In this document: positions 8,455-16,686 of the stretch, piece by piece
Numbering within the stretch: position 1 is the first letter of the stretch
Layout: each line of letters opens with the position of its first letter
Source: Breznakia pachnodae
GTDB taxonomy: Bacteria > Bacillota_I > Bacilli_A > Erysipelotrichales > Erysipelotrichaceae
Direction of reading: 5' to 3'
Length of the DNA stretch: 64,000 bases
Assembly: GCF_030814225.1 (NCBI RefSeq)
Contig: NZ_JAUSUR010000001.1
Coordinates: 248,001 to 312,000, forward strand
Made by a program: the position numbers and the translations under genes
The notes under the pieces: model-generated
The model's database searches: none
Told to the model about the DNA's origin: nothing
What the model saw: only the letters and a program-made list of their open reading frames with translations

Positions 8455-8976
8455 TTATTTATTCACTAAATAAGGATCTTCGTTTATCGCTTTTGCTCTT
8501 TCATAAACACTATCATCAATATGACAATACCCTCTAGGATTTTTATCAAGATAATTTTGATGGTATCCTTCTGCCAATACAAAGTTTTTTAGTTTTTCCA
8601 CTTCAACAACTATATGATCCTTATACTTGTTTTTTAATCGCTGTAGTGATTGTATAATTATCGTTTCATCATCATTATCAATATAATAAATTCCACTACG
8701 ATATTGACTACCAATATCATTCCCTTGTTGATTGAGTGTTGTAGGATCAATTATTTCATAATATAAGTCCAAAATAAACGGTAATGAAATGATTTCATCA
8801 TCATAAGTCAGTTCTACTGTCTCGGCATGCATTGTATCCTTAATATCTTCATAAGTTGTCCTCTTTGTAGTACCATTGGCATAGCCAACCCTTGTACTAA
8901 CAATCCCTTTTATTAATCTAAAATACTTCTCTACTCCCCAGAAACAACCACCTGCCAGGTAAATTTTTCTTTCCAT
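8455..8976 (-). CDS. msrA: Peptide methionine-S-sulfoxide reductase
   Basis: A 173-residue MsrA that repairs oxidised methionine by reducing the S-epimer of methionine sulfoxide, with the catalytic cysteine in AGGCFWGVEKYFR (Cys11). VSTRVGYANG, YEDIKDTMHAETVE, DPTTLNQQGNDIGSQYRSGIYY and EGYHQNYLDKNPRGYC follow, the last two being family hallmarks. The cysteine in GYC is a candidate resolving residue. It has no MsrB fusion. The start at 8976 follows AAAAGGAGCTATAAGT. Single-gene unit closed by its own terminator. Confidence 0.93.
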   Translation of the reverse strand: MERKIYLAGGCFWGVEKYFRLIKGIVSTRVGYANGTTKRTTYEDIKDTMHAETVELTYDDEIISLPFILDLYYEIIDPTTLNQQGNDIGSQYRSGIYYIDNDDETIIIQSLQRLKNKYKDHIVVEVEKLKNFVLAEGYHQNYLDKNPRGYCHIDDSVYERAKAINEDPYLVNK

Positions 8977-9057
8977 ACTTATAGCTCCTTTTCTTCATTC
9001 TAACATACATATGCGCATTTCTATAGAAATATGGTAAAATGAAATCGGAGAATTACT

Positions 9058-9642
9058 ATGAAAAAATATATACCTAAAAATAGTTTAAAAGGATGTTATA
9101 AAGAAAAAGGATTGTTTTCATTACCAACTGACTACATTGTATTTGATACTGAAACAACCGGAACGGATCCATATACATCCAGAGTGATTGAAATTGGTGC
9201 AATCAAATATCGTAATCTTGAAAAGATTGAAGAATTTAATATGCTCATCAATCCAGAAGAAGCAATCAGTTCGTTTATTACCCAACTAACTGGAATAAGG
9301 AACAATGATGTTGTTAATCAGCCAACCATTGATATTGTTTTAAAAGACTTTTATGATTTTGTAGGAAAACTACCTTTAATTGCTCATAATGCAATTTTTG
9401 ATATTCAGATGATTGCTGGTGAAGCATATCGATGCGATATGTCATTTCTTCAAAATGAAGTAATTGATACCGTGCCTATGGCTAGAGTAACAATACCTAA
9501 ACCTTGGGTAGAAAACCACAAACTCGAAACAATCAAGAATTTCCTTGGTTTAGCGAATGGTTCACACCGAGCACTTGATGATTGTGAAACCTGCAATTGC
9601 ATTTATCAACTATACTATGACAAGAATACACAAAAAAAGTAA
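9058..9642 (+). CDS. DnaQ/PolC-type 3'-5' exonuclease
   Basis: A 194-residue DEDDh exonuclease domain protein. Exo I is VFDTETTG (about residues 29-36), Exo II LIAHNAIFDIQMI (about 105-117), and Exo III SHRALDDCETC near residue 175, giving the Asp, Glu, Asp, His, Asp set. It is a stand-alone domain, so it may act as a proofreading-like or RNA/DNA end-trimming enzyme rather than a polymerase subunit. ATG 9058 is preceded by TCGGAG. It diverges from msrA and ends at a bidirectional terminator that also faces the repeat region. Confidence 0.85.
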   Translation: MKKYIPKNSLKGCYKEKGLFSLPTDYIVFDTETTGTDPYTSRVIEIGAIKYRNLEKIEEFNMLINPEEAISSFITQLTGIRNNDVVNQPTIDIVLKDFYDFVGKLPLIAHNAIFDIQMIAGEAYRCDMSFLQNEVIDTVPMARVTIPKPWVENHKLETIKNFLGLANGSHRALDDCETCNCIYQLYYDKNTQKK

Positions 9643-9670
9643 TCTATGGGGAAATAGATTACTTTTTTTC
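9631..9670. terminator. Bidirectional terminator between exonuclease and repeat block
   Basis: AGTAATCTAT (9638-9647), loop GGGGAA and ATAGATTACT (9654-9663) are flanked by seven A on one side and seven or more T on the other. It can end the exonuclease transcript (+) and any minus-strand RNA from the repeat block. Confidence 0.85.
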
Positions 9671-10345
9671 CTTTCCTGTTCTTCCTAGCCCTGTAAAATA
9701 TGTCAGATACCTTTCCTTCTTCCTTATTTTATTTTGAATAAATTAGATCTCTAGCCTATCTTCAATATATATCCAGTTATCTAGTTTATCCCAAATACAT
9801 AACACAAATCATACCTTTCCTTTTATGATTAGCGTTCCTTTCCTTCTTCCTAAACCTTTCCTAACTTCCTATTCTTTCCTGTCTTCCTGAACCTTTCCTT
9901 CTTCCTAATTCGAATAAATCAAATAACTAACCTATCTTCCATCTTCCTTTAGTTGTTTAATCCACCTCAAATCTGTAAGTACAAACTATAACCCTTTCCC
10001 TGTATAGCCGTACTCCTTCCCATCATCCACTTTTTCCTTTCCTAACTTCCAATCCTTTCCAATCTTCCGTTGCCCTTTCCTTCTTCCATTCTTTGAATAA
10101 ATTAGATCTCTATCCTATCTTCTTTGATATACCCCAGTTATCTAATTCATCCCAATTTAGTAACACGTATCATAACCCTTTCCTAATCAATATGATATGC
10201 GCCTTTCCTTCTTCCTTACCCTTTCCTACTTCCTAGTCCTTTCCATCATCCATTTATGAATAAATTAGATTACTACCTATCTTCCATCTTCCTAGTTATC
10301 TAGTTTATTCTAAAATCTACAGTTACCATCATGACCCTTTCCAAA
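9670..10345. repeat. Array of four ~163-183-bp degenerate repeats with CTTTCC/CTTCC boxes
   Basis: Blocks beginning GAATAAAT at 9736, 9912, 10095 and 10258 each run 80-95 bp and end in an isolated CTTTCC (9815, 9994, 10178, 10337). Between the blocks are clusters of paired boxes, CTTTCC then 2-4 bases then CTTCC (CATCC once); 16 CTTTCC boxes in all. In each block the leading GAATAAATTAGAT can pair with a following ATCTARTTYATYC, and the differences between copies largely preserve pairing. The copies are too diverged and the units too irregular for CRISPR. Confidence 0.8.
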
Positions 10346-10364
10346 AATACATGTGGTATTTAAA

Positions 10365-10700
10365 CCTACCAAAATAGTAGGAATTTAGAATTAATTTTTT
10401 ATCCACCTCTAAGTGGACTCAATTGACTCTAAATTTTTTGCAAACTTCCTTGTTTACAATTCTATATTAACACATCATTCTATCATTTCAACTATAATGC
10501 CTATCAATTTACTAGGAATTAAAGAATTAAATTTTACCACCTCATAATAGTAATAATTAATTGGTGGACTCCATGCTAATATAATTGTATATCAAGGTTG
10601 TAATTCTCTGTAGTTTTCCTCAACTACATTTATATTCTAACACATTAAATTCAAATTGCAACCCTAATCCCCTCTTTTTTAGTAGGAATTTAAATTTCTT
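10365..10700. repeat. Second degenerate repeat type (TAGGAATT / GTCCACC hairpins)
   Basis: Two and a half copies starting at about 10377, 10511 and 10680. Each has a CCTA...TAGG small hairpin, the box TAGGAATTWA, then (copies 1 and 2) a CCACC/GGTGG-type stem ending in GGACTC, and later a shared TATATT-TAACACAT-like stretch (10463 and 10630 regions). It follows directly on the CTTTCC array, with a comparable period. Confidence 0.6.
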
Positions 10701-10804
10701 TTATTTATGCTACTTTTAATGTGTACCTATACTATAACAGTGGCTTATTAATTACCAATAAACACTCTGTTAAGAAATGGTTAATTTTAATTAAAAACAG
10801 AAAA

Positions 10805-10827
10805 AACTCTTTCGTTTTGAAAGAGTT
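10805..10827 (-). terminator. Intrinsic terminator of the LytTR/LiaF-like operon
   Basis: AACTCTTTC (10805-10813) and GAAAGAGTT (10819-10827) are flanked by A and T tracts, eight bases past the LiaF-like stop. Confidence 0.85.
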
Positions 10828-10834
10828 TTTTTCA

Positions 10835-11551
10835 TTAAATGTAAATGATATCCACACTACCTAATGTTACATTTCCTTGGATTGTAACTGTATGTTTTCT
10901 TTCTTCTGCAGATAAATTTGAATGCTTTCTTGTTTCATCCACTCCACCAAGAGTTGCTGACATATTATTAATAATATTCCATTCTCTTGGAAGATATAGT
11001 TCAACACTTCCTAACTCACAATTAATATCTACAACAGTTCCATTCTCACTTGGTATGGCTTGGTCAAAATAAACTTGTAGTGATCCAAGTGTACATGATA
11101 TTTTTACTCTTTGTAGGTTTGTTGAATAAAGATATTGCGAACTTCCTGACATTGTTGTACTTAATTCAACAACATCATCTGTTGCATCTCCGCTCTCATT
11201 ACGACCGTGATGATCAAATGTACGTGTATATCTGCGTTTGTAGTTGTAATCTTTTCTAAAGATAATATATAGTCCCACTGTAGCAAATCCTCCTGCCCAC
11301 ATTAATGGCCAAAAACTTATATATTCACTAATTCCTAATACTGTTCGATTCATCCATACTACATATGCGATTGGCATAATAACTAATACCCAGTTTCGAT
11401 TAGTAATATTACCTAATGCACAAATTAGTAAGAATACTGATATAATGATGTGAAATAAATTCACCTGTAAGTCAATAAACTGACCTACCACAATTGCTGC
11501 TCCTGCTAACAGGAAGAATAAACCCCATAATAGATTGGTTCCTTTTCTCAT
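10835..11551 (-). CDS. LiaF-like membrane protein (LiaI/LiaF transmembrane plus DUF2154-type C-domain)
   Basis: A 238-residue protein. Four hydrophobic segments fill about residues 1-100 (GTNLLWGLFFLLAGAAIVVGQ opens the first). The cytosolic C-terminal half has three TLGS-type beta-helix turns, CTLGSLQVYF, CELGSVELYLP and VTLGSVDIIYI, characteristic of the LiaF/VraT C-domain that modulates cell-envelope sensing kinases. Here the partner is not a LiaRS pair but a LytTR regulator whose stop codon overlaps this gene's AGAGGAGT site. It probably inhibits or anchors that regulator at the membrane. Mechanism is inferred. Confidence 0.75.
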   Translation of the reverse strand: MRKGTNLLWGLFFLLAGAAIVVGQFIDLQVNLFHIIISVFLLICALGNITNRNWVLVIMPIAYVVWMNRTVLGISEYISFWPLMWAGGFATVGLYIIFRKDYNYKRRYTRTFDHHGRNESGDATDDVVELSTTMSGSSQYLYSTNLQRVKISCTLGSLQVYFDQAIPSENGTVVDINCELGSVELYLPREWNIINNMSATLGGVDETRKHSNLSAEERKHTVTIQGNVTLGSVDIIYI

Positions 11552-11553
11552 AA

Positions 11554-12006
11554 TTAACTCCTCTCTTGCAACTTAAATCTAAGTGCTTTGTAATACATTC
11601 TTGAAACGTAAACTTCTTTATGGCTATGCCGGAATTGAACTCTACTGGATGCTGCGATATTCTTTTGAATCGAATAAACTTGCTGTACATTAATAATAGT
11701 CGACTTTGAAATCCTTAGAAATGTATCAGGTAAATCTTTTTCTAATTCATATAAGCGGTATTTTACCTTATATGCATCATCAACAGTATGAGCAAAAACT
11801 TCATCGCCATCTGTTTCAAAGAAAATAATATGTTCTATTGGAAAATAATACTCTTCATTATTTTTATAAAAGACCATTTGTTTTTTTGAAGAATTCTGGT
11901 TCAAAATATGCTTTTGAATCATTTGGATATCTTTTGTAATTTCTTTACATTTGATTACAACTACTTCTTCATCTAGGTCATCCACTATTTCAATAAGTAT
12001 TTTCAT
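11554..12006 (-). CDS. LytTR-family DNA-binding regulator
   Basis: A 150-residue protein without a receiver domain. The N-terminal 45 residues are followed by a LytTR domain: YYFPIEHIIFFETDGDEVFAHT, YRLYELEKDLPDTFLRISKSTIINVQQV and RVQFRHSHKEVYVSRMYYKALR. The start is set at 12006 (AAGGAGAAAG upstream); the open frame to 12084 has no site. It belongs to the compact LytTR class coupled to membrane partners. AGTGG/CCACT arms at 12066-12085 are a possible LytTR site in its own leader. It forms a two-gene operon with the LiaF-like protein. Confidence 0.82.
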   Translation of the reverse strand: MKILIEIVDDLDEEVVVIKCKEITKDIQMIQKHILNQNSSKKQMVFYKNNEEYYFPIEHIIFFETDGDEVFAHTVDDAYKVKYRLYELEKDLPDTFLRISKSTIINVQQVYSIQKNIAASSRVQFRHSHKEVYVSRMYYKALRFKLQERS

Positions 12007-12110
12007 TTCTTTCTCCTTACCAACATTATAACGGACTATTAAAATTACGCCATAGTTTTTCGCCAAGTGGTAATTTTTTTCCACTAAGTTGTCAAGTTTC
12101 CTCTTTTAAA

Positions 12111-12140
12111 TTAAAAAAGTTGATTGTTTACCAATCAACT
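12111..12140 (-). terminator. Intrinsic terminator of the 54-residue gene
   Basis: AGTTGATTG (12118-12126), a five-base loop and CAATCAACT (12132-12140) precede a T tract on the minus strand. The stem overlaps the stop codon of the small gene. Confidence 0.8.
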
Positions 12141-12292
12141 CCATCATCATATTGTTCGCTATTATTACCTTCCATGCCAACAACATCATAGTAAATACCA
12201 ATTACTTCATCCTCACTCATAGCGTTTAAATCTAATACTGTGTACTCGCTGGTTACAGCAAGGATATGAGCAACCATGTCTTCCCTAGTCAT
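12128..12292 (-). CDS. Small acidic protein, 54 residues, unknown
   Basis: The frame ATG 12292 to TAA 12128 encodes 54 residues beginning MTREDMVAHILAV and ending YDDGVDW, with a near-consensus TAGGAGGACATTC site. It is acidic, and contains YTVLDLNAMSEDEVIGIYYDVVG. A dedicated terminator overlaps its end, which supports a real, separately ended gene. It lies between MarR and LytTR genes on the same strand. I do not recognise the family. Confidence 0.6.
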   Translation of the reverse strand: MTREDMVAHILAVTSEYTVLDLNAMSEDEVIGIYYDVVGMEGNNSEQYDDGVDW

Positions 12293-12362
12293 ATGAATGT
12301 CCTCCTATCTTATATCTATACTTATTATAGTAGGATTCATAGATATTATCTATTCATATACT

Positions 12363-12791
12363 TTAAACATTCTTTTTAATCATGGAAGCATACACATCTA
12401 AAGAATTATATAAGTTATCTAATAATGTTTCATCAGAAACCAATTCATCTGCAAGCTTGTCGAAGAATTGTTTTGATGCATCTAATACTTCTTTTCCTTT
12501 TTTACTGATCATGAAATATACGATTCTACGATCACTTTGTGAAACTTGCTTTGTCAGTAAACCTTTATTTGCCATTTTTCTAAGTGTTGGTGATACATTG
12601 GATGTAGGTTTACTGATAACCCTTGCTATTTCATATAAGGTAACCTTTTCCTTTGTATCTAAAATACTTAGTATTTCAATTTTTGCTGAACTCATTTCAT
12701 GCTCTTCATAAAATCCTATAATTTTTTGATGCCACAAATCTTGTAAATTATTCATGATTGCATTGCATTTGATTACTTTTTCCATTTTCAT
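12363..12791 (-). CDS. MarR-family transcriptional regulator
   Basis: A 142-residue winged-helix regulator. The HTH is VTLYEIARVISKPTSNVSPTLRKMANKGLLTKQV (about residues 49-82), followed by the wing SQSDRRIVYFMISKKG with the DRR signature of MarR proteins. N- and C-terminal helices would form the dimer. ATG 12791 (AGAGGTG upstream) is preferred over the in-frame GTG three codons earlier. Its targets are not adjacent in any obvious way: the citrate synthase upstream ends at its own terminator. Ligand unknown. Confidence 0.85.
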   Translation of the reverse strand: MKMEKVIKCNAIMNNLQDLWHQKIIGFYEEHEMSSAKIEILSILDTKEKVTLYEIARVISKPTSNVSPTLRKMANKGLLTKQVSQSDRRIVYFMISKKGKEVLDASKQFFDKLADELVSDETLLDNLYNSLDVYASMIKKNV

Positions 12792-12905
12792 AATACACAC
12801 CTCTATTCATCTACTGTAATTATAATATATATGTTTAGGGACATTATTCACCTGTCATGAAACTAATCATAAATGCAATGAAACTCGCTAAATCTTATAA
12901 AATAT

Positions 12906-12935
12906 AAAAAAAGCAGTGAGAATTTACTCATTGCT
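12906..12935 (-). terminator. Intrinsic terminator of citrate synthase
   Basis: AGCAGTGAG (12912-12920) and CTCATTGCT (12927-12935) enclose a six-base loop containing the TAA stop, followed by a T tract on the minus strand. One wobble pair. Confidence 0.8.
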
Positions 12936-14300
12936 CTTTCTGCTTTCAAGTGATTCGTACTCTTTACGAGTAGCTACTGCTTTATATGCTGGACGAATAA
13001 TCTTACCTGCATTGATTAATTCTTCCATACGGTGTGCACTCCAACCTGCAATTCTGCTAGTAGCGAAAATTGGTGTATACAGTTGTTCTGGTAAATCCAA
13101 CATACTGTAAACAAATCCACTATAGAAATCGATGTTTGCAGAAACACCTTTATATACTTTGCGTTCTCTTGCAATAATTTCAGGTGCTAGTTTTTCAACT
13201 GCACTGTAAAGTTTGAATTCATCCATACGTCCTTTTTCTTTCGCAAGACGTTCTACTGACTGCTTAAATAATGTTGCCCTAGGATCACTTATAGAATAAA
13301 CAGCATGTCCAATTCCATAAATCAATCCTGCATTATCAAATGCCTTCTTATTTAATAAATCACTTAAGTATTGAGAAACTTCATCTTCATTTTCCCAATC
13401 TTTTACTTTCTTTTTCATATCATCGAACATTCTGACAACTTTGATGTTTGCTCCACCATGCTTTGGTCCTTTCAGACTAGCAAGTGCAGCTGCCATGGCT
13501 GAATATGTATCGGTTCCTGATGATGTTACTACATGGCATGTAAATGTAGAGTTATTCCCTCCACCATGATCTGCATGTAAAACAAGTGCCAAGTCAAGAA
13601 TTCTTGCCTCTAACTCTGTATACTTTCTATCCGGGCGAAGTAAATATAAAATATTCTCCGCTGTAGATAATTCCGGCTGTGGATTATGAATCACTAAACT
13701 GTTTCCAGCTAAATAGTGATTGTATGCATGATATCCATATACTGATAATAATGGAAAGAGTGCAATTAAACGAATACATTGAAGCAGTACATTTGGTACT
13801 GAAGTATCATCTGCTGCATCATCATAAGAAGCAAGTGTTAATACACTTCTTGCTAATGTATTCATCATATCCTCACTTGGTGCTTTCATAATGACATCAC
13901 GAACAAAATTTGTTGGTAATGTTCTATATGTACTTAATAAATCTTGAAAATTCGATAATTCCTCTTTTGTTGGCAAAGCGCCAAATAGTAATAAATAAAC
14001 CGTTTCTTCAAATCCAAAACGGTTCTCTGAGGTAAAACCTGATACCAGGTCATTTACATTAATTCCACGAAAGTATAATTCTCCATCGCATGGATGATTT
14101 TCACCATCTATTTCTTTGGATGAAACAATCTCGCTGATTTCCGTCAATCCCGTTAACACACCTTTTCCATTTAAATCACGAAGTCCCCTGTTAACTTTGT
14201 ATTCTGTATACAAAGAAGCTTCTATATTGCTATTACACTGACATAAATCAGCTAATAATTGAATCTCCTCTGTTACTTCAGAAAAGTTTATATCTGACAT
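12924..14300 (-). CDS. Citrate synthase
   Basis: A 458-residue (long, clostridial-type) si-citrate synthase condensing oxaloacetate and acetyl-CoA. Catalytic residues are visible: the first histidine in LVLHADHGGGNNSTFTCHVV, the second in GIGHAVYSISDPRA, and the aspartate in VSANIDFYSGFVY. The N-terminal extension of about 60 residues is normal for this subgroup. ATG 14300 follows GGAGGTACGATT. No aconitase or isocitrate dehydrogenase is adjacent, so citrate may feed a short glutamate branch encoded elsewhere. It is monocistronic. Confidence 0.93.
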   Translation of the reverse strand: MSDINFSEVTEEIQLLADLCQCNSNIEASLYTEYKVNRGLRDLNGKGVLTGLTEISEIVSSKEIDGENHPCDGELYFRGINVNDLVSGFTSENRFGFEETVYLLLFGALPTKEELSNFQDLLSTYRTLPTNFVRDVIMKAPSEDMMNTLARSVLTLASYDDAADDTSVPNVLLQCIRLIALFPLLSVYGYHAYNHYLAGNSLVIHNPQPELSTAENILYLLRPDRKYTELEARILDLALVLHADHGGGNNSTFTCHVVTSSGTDTYSAMAAALASLKGPKHGGANIKVVRMFDDMKKKVKDWENEDEVSQYLSDLLNKKAFDNAGLIYGIGHAVYSISDPRATLFKQSVERLAKEKGRMDEFKLYSAVEKLAPEIIARERKVYKGVSANIDFYSGFVYSMLDLPEQLYTPIFATSRIAGWSAHRMEELINAGKIIRPAYKAVATRKEYESLESRKSNE

Positions 14301-14378
14301 AATCGTACCTCCTTTACGCTTTATTATACACTATTTTTTCGTGAAAACCTAATCGACATTTTCTGAAAGAACTTACAA

Positions 14379-14403
14379 AAAGTTACACCTAAGATGTAAC
14401 TTT
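14379..14403. terminator. Terminator hairpin between citrate synthase and C45 peptidase genes
   Basis: AAAGTTACA (14379-14387), a seven-base loop and TGTAACTTT (14395-14403) with A and T tracts. It most likely ends the C45 gene on the minus strand. Confidence 0.75.
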
Positions 14404-14452
14404 TTGCATTTTATTCTATTTTTGAAACCGTATTCACAGATTTATATTAGGT

Positions 14453-15460
14453 TTATCTATTCCAAATCTTATCAAGACGATCATCTATTTTAAAGTCTGC
14501 TCTTGATGGATTCCCCTCTGCACGATATATTTTTTTCTGTTTTATATCATAAATAGAAGCCCAGATTGTATCAAATCCTGCACCTTTTTTATATTGACAC
14601 ATAAATCCATACGTTCCTGATAATAAGTTTTTCGCAAACTCTATGGAATAATCATTCTTCGAAAGAGCTGTTATTCCTGTCGTATAACGTTCCTTTGAAT
14701 GAATTTCATCTACTATATCTTTTACCTTATACTTTTGCATTGATTCACACATAAAGTCATTTGCTGATACTAAGAATGTTTTATTACCATCAGGATAGCG
14801 AAATGCTATCTCTTCACAGTTGCATTCAATTGCCACCATATCTCCACTTTGATCAACTGCAGTAATAATCTGTGAAGATGCAATTGGCAACCTTTTCACT
14901 TCATCAATTACTTCTTTTACAGTTTTACACTTCTCCAGAAAATAACGTACTAAGAATCCTGCATTGAATCCTGGTTTAATTTTGTGTGGGATAATAAAGT
15001 TTAACCCAACTGCTAATCCATATTCATTTACTCCATCTTCCATCTGCACCATTGCAGTACTGTTTGCAACAAATGCTAAACAATCTTCTAGCTGATAATA
15101 AGCACTTTCTGTTAGTTTTTTGATTACCGTCGCAAAATCACTGGTTCTGGCCATCATCGTTGTGCTGTCATCTTTAAACACCATCGTGGTACACCAATTA
15201 TCATTGGTATAGCAGTACATACAAAATAACCATGCAGCAAACTTCTGACTGTCAATTCCCATTCCATCTGCCAGACCTATAATTTGCTGTAACACCTCTG
15301 GATAATACATTTCATATTCTTTAATACATAATAAACCAAATGTTAGTTGATCTTCTGGGAGTTTCGCAAACTCCATAATGTTGACACCATTTATTTTCAT
15401 TAATTTTCCATACTTTAAACCTGCTTCATAATGGGTTCCTTTATATCTTGGATGATACAT
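14453..15460 (-). CDS. C45-family N-terminal nucleophile hydrolase (acyltransferase-like)
   Basis: A 335-residue Ntn hydrolase related to isopenicillin-N acyltransferase. Members self-cleave to expose an N-terminal cysteine. The candidate nucleophile is Cys93 region in YTNDNWCTTMVF; the following strands TTMMARTSDFA (conserved arginine and aspartate), VNEYGLAVGLNFI and GDMVAIECNCEEIAFR are family hallmarks. Substrates could be acylated amino acids, peptides or bile-acid-like amides; specificity cannot be read from sequence. No signal peptide, so it is cytosolic. ATG 15460 follows AAGGAGGAATAAACA. Confidence 0.78.
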   Translation of the reverse strand: MYHPRYKGTHYEAGLKYGKLMKINGVNIMEFAKLPEDQLTFGLLCIKEYEMYYPEVLQQIIGLADGMGIDSQKFAAWLFCMYCYTNDNWCTTMVFKDDSTTMMARTSDFATVIKKLTESAYYQLEDCLAFVANSTAMVQMEDGVNEYGLAVGLNFIIPHKIKPGFNAGFLVRYFLEKCKTVKEVIDEVKRLPIASSQIITAVDQSGDMVAIECNCEEIAFRYPDGNKTFLVSANDFMCESMQKYKVKDIVDEIHSKERYTTGITALSKNDYSIEFAKNLLSGTYGFMCQYKKGAGFDTIWASIYDIKQKKIYRAEGNPSRADFKIDDRLDKIWNR

Positions 15461-15556
15461 TGTTTATTCCTCCTTGATTTCAAACTAACATGATAAAAAT
15501 TTAATGTAAACAACTATAAAAATTTCGACTTTTTTGGTAATTTAATTCAAAATAAA

Positions 15557-15575
15557 AGGAGGTTTTAAACCTCCT
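15557..15575 (-). terminator. Intrinsic terminator of the DsbA-like gene
   Basis: AGGAGGTTT and AAACCTCCT arms form a near-continuous palindrome overlapping the stop codon, followed on the minus strand by TTTATTTTG. Confidence 0.75.
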
Positions 15576-16485
15576 ATAAACAAACGCCTGTTTGCGGATC
15601 ACAACTGATTTTGTTCATTATTTTATTAATAAAATAACTTTGACCTGCAACTTGCTTTTCTACTTTTCCTTCATCAACTAAACGCTCTACCCATTCATCT
15701 ACTTTATCTAGACTTCCAAGATTGTATGCCTGCATAATTTCTGCAGCAGCTAAACGAGGATGTTTCTCCATAAAACTTAATAAATGTTCATCGTTAATTG
15801 GTGGATGTAGTGGTATTAATTTACCATTACTAATCATATTGATTACTGAGACAAAGGTATCAAACTCTTGAAACCCTCGCAACATTACCTGTTGATTGTT
15901 GTACTTTACTAAGAATGTTGGAAAGCCTTGTACACCTAAGGCTTTACCTAACGCCATATCGCCTTTGAATGCACCTTCTGCAGAACCATTGTCCATATTT
16001 TCTAAAAACGCACTGACATCGAGTCCTGATGCATCTACCAGTGAAGTAAGTACATCTAATCTGCTAGTTAGTTTTGCTTCTGCAGCACTTGCTGCACGAA
16101 TGTTATATAAGAATAAATCTGCCTTTTCCTGATCAATCTTTTGCGCTGCTTTATATGCAATGTTTTGTGGGTAAGATGATGGATAAGCATTAGAGAACAA
16201 AGCAAAACCGTTACTCTCAACTGGCATACCATGACGCTCAGCAGCTTCTTCCCAATGAGTAATAATCTGTTTATTGACACTTTCAATATCACTACCACCT
16301 ATATCATTAGAGTCATCACGAAAGTTATGTATATCATCAACCAGACCTCCCATCACATATCGAATTTCTATATTAGGGTAATGCGTTTCTAGTTTTCGTA
16401 ACACTGGTTCACTTCCCCAGCACCATGTACAGATAGGATCTGTAAAGTTTTGTATTATTATTGTATTTGACTTATCTTCTGCCAT
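15574..16485 (-). CDS. DsbA-family thioredoxin-fold protein (FrnE/SpxH-like)
   Basis: A 303-residue cytosolic thioredoxin-fold protein. The CxxC is in FTDPICTWCWGSEPVL near residue 17, followed by the helical insertion of the DsbA/FrnE group and a cis-proline segment VQGFPTFLVKY near residue 215. Two further cysteines close the protein (CDPQTGVC). Related Firmicute proteins are the SpxH/YjbH adaptors of ClpXP or FrnE-type oxidoreductases; which applies here is open. ATG 16485 has GATAGGAGGAAACA, so the longer frame to 16560 was rejected. Confidence 0.78.
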   Translation of the reverse strand: MAEDKSNTIIIQNFTDPICTWCWGSEPVLRKLETHYPNIEIRYVMGGLVDDIHNFRDDSNDIGGSDIESVNKQIITHWEEAAERHGMPVESNGFALFSNAYPSSYPQNIAYKAAQKIDQEKADLFLYNIRAASAAEAKLTSRLDVLTSLVDASGLDVSAFLENMDNGSAEGAFKGDMALGKALGVQGFPTFLVKYNNQQVMLRGFQEFDTFVSVINMISNGKLIPLHPPINDEHLLSFMEKHPRLAAAEIMQAYNLGSLDKVDEWVERLVDEGKVEKQVAGQSYFINKIMNKISCDPQTGVCL

Positions 16486-16686
16486 ATTGTTTCCTCCTAT
16501 CATAATAATTCTAGTTACATCATATAAGGAAGAGATATGTTCGTCCATGATTATGCTCATGCATAGAATATAATTACATAATCAAATAAAAATAACGATG
16601 GATAAATTTAAATCAAGAACCTGCAATTTTACTATTTACAAAGCCAATTATTTTAGGTATAATCATATATGCTTACAATAAGTTAT

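Larger units (their letters stand above)
9632..10725 (-). ncRNA. Candidate long repeat-rich noncoding RNA
   Basis: This is the largest gene-free stretch of the window. Neither strand holds a convincing reading frame. A minus-strand unit can be drawn: an extended -10 TGTTATAGT (TATAGT at 10736-10731) with TTGGTA 16 bases upstream (10758-10753), then about 1.09 kb of structured repeats, then the terminator at 9663-9632. The transcript would carry 16 GGAAAG boxes, most of them paired with GGAAG, and hairpins whose loops expose GAAGAUAGG. It is separated from the upstream LiaF-like gene by that gene's own terminator. Strand and transcription are inference. Confidence 0.4.

Noticed and set aside
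9670..10345. CRISPR array
   Set aside because: The repeats are long, degenerate and internally structured; there are no identical short repeats with unique spacers and no cas genes nearby.
10398..10408. DnaA box and replication origin in the AT-rich gene-free region
   Set aside because: Only one near match (TTATCCACC) is present, and no dnaA, dnaN or other origin-linked genes are in the window.
9643..10834. A decayed protein-coding repeat gene on the minus strand
   Set aside because: Box spacing varies by one or two bases, which breaks any common frame, and no long open frame exists on either strand. An ancient pseudogene cannot be fully excluded.
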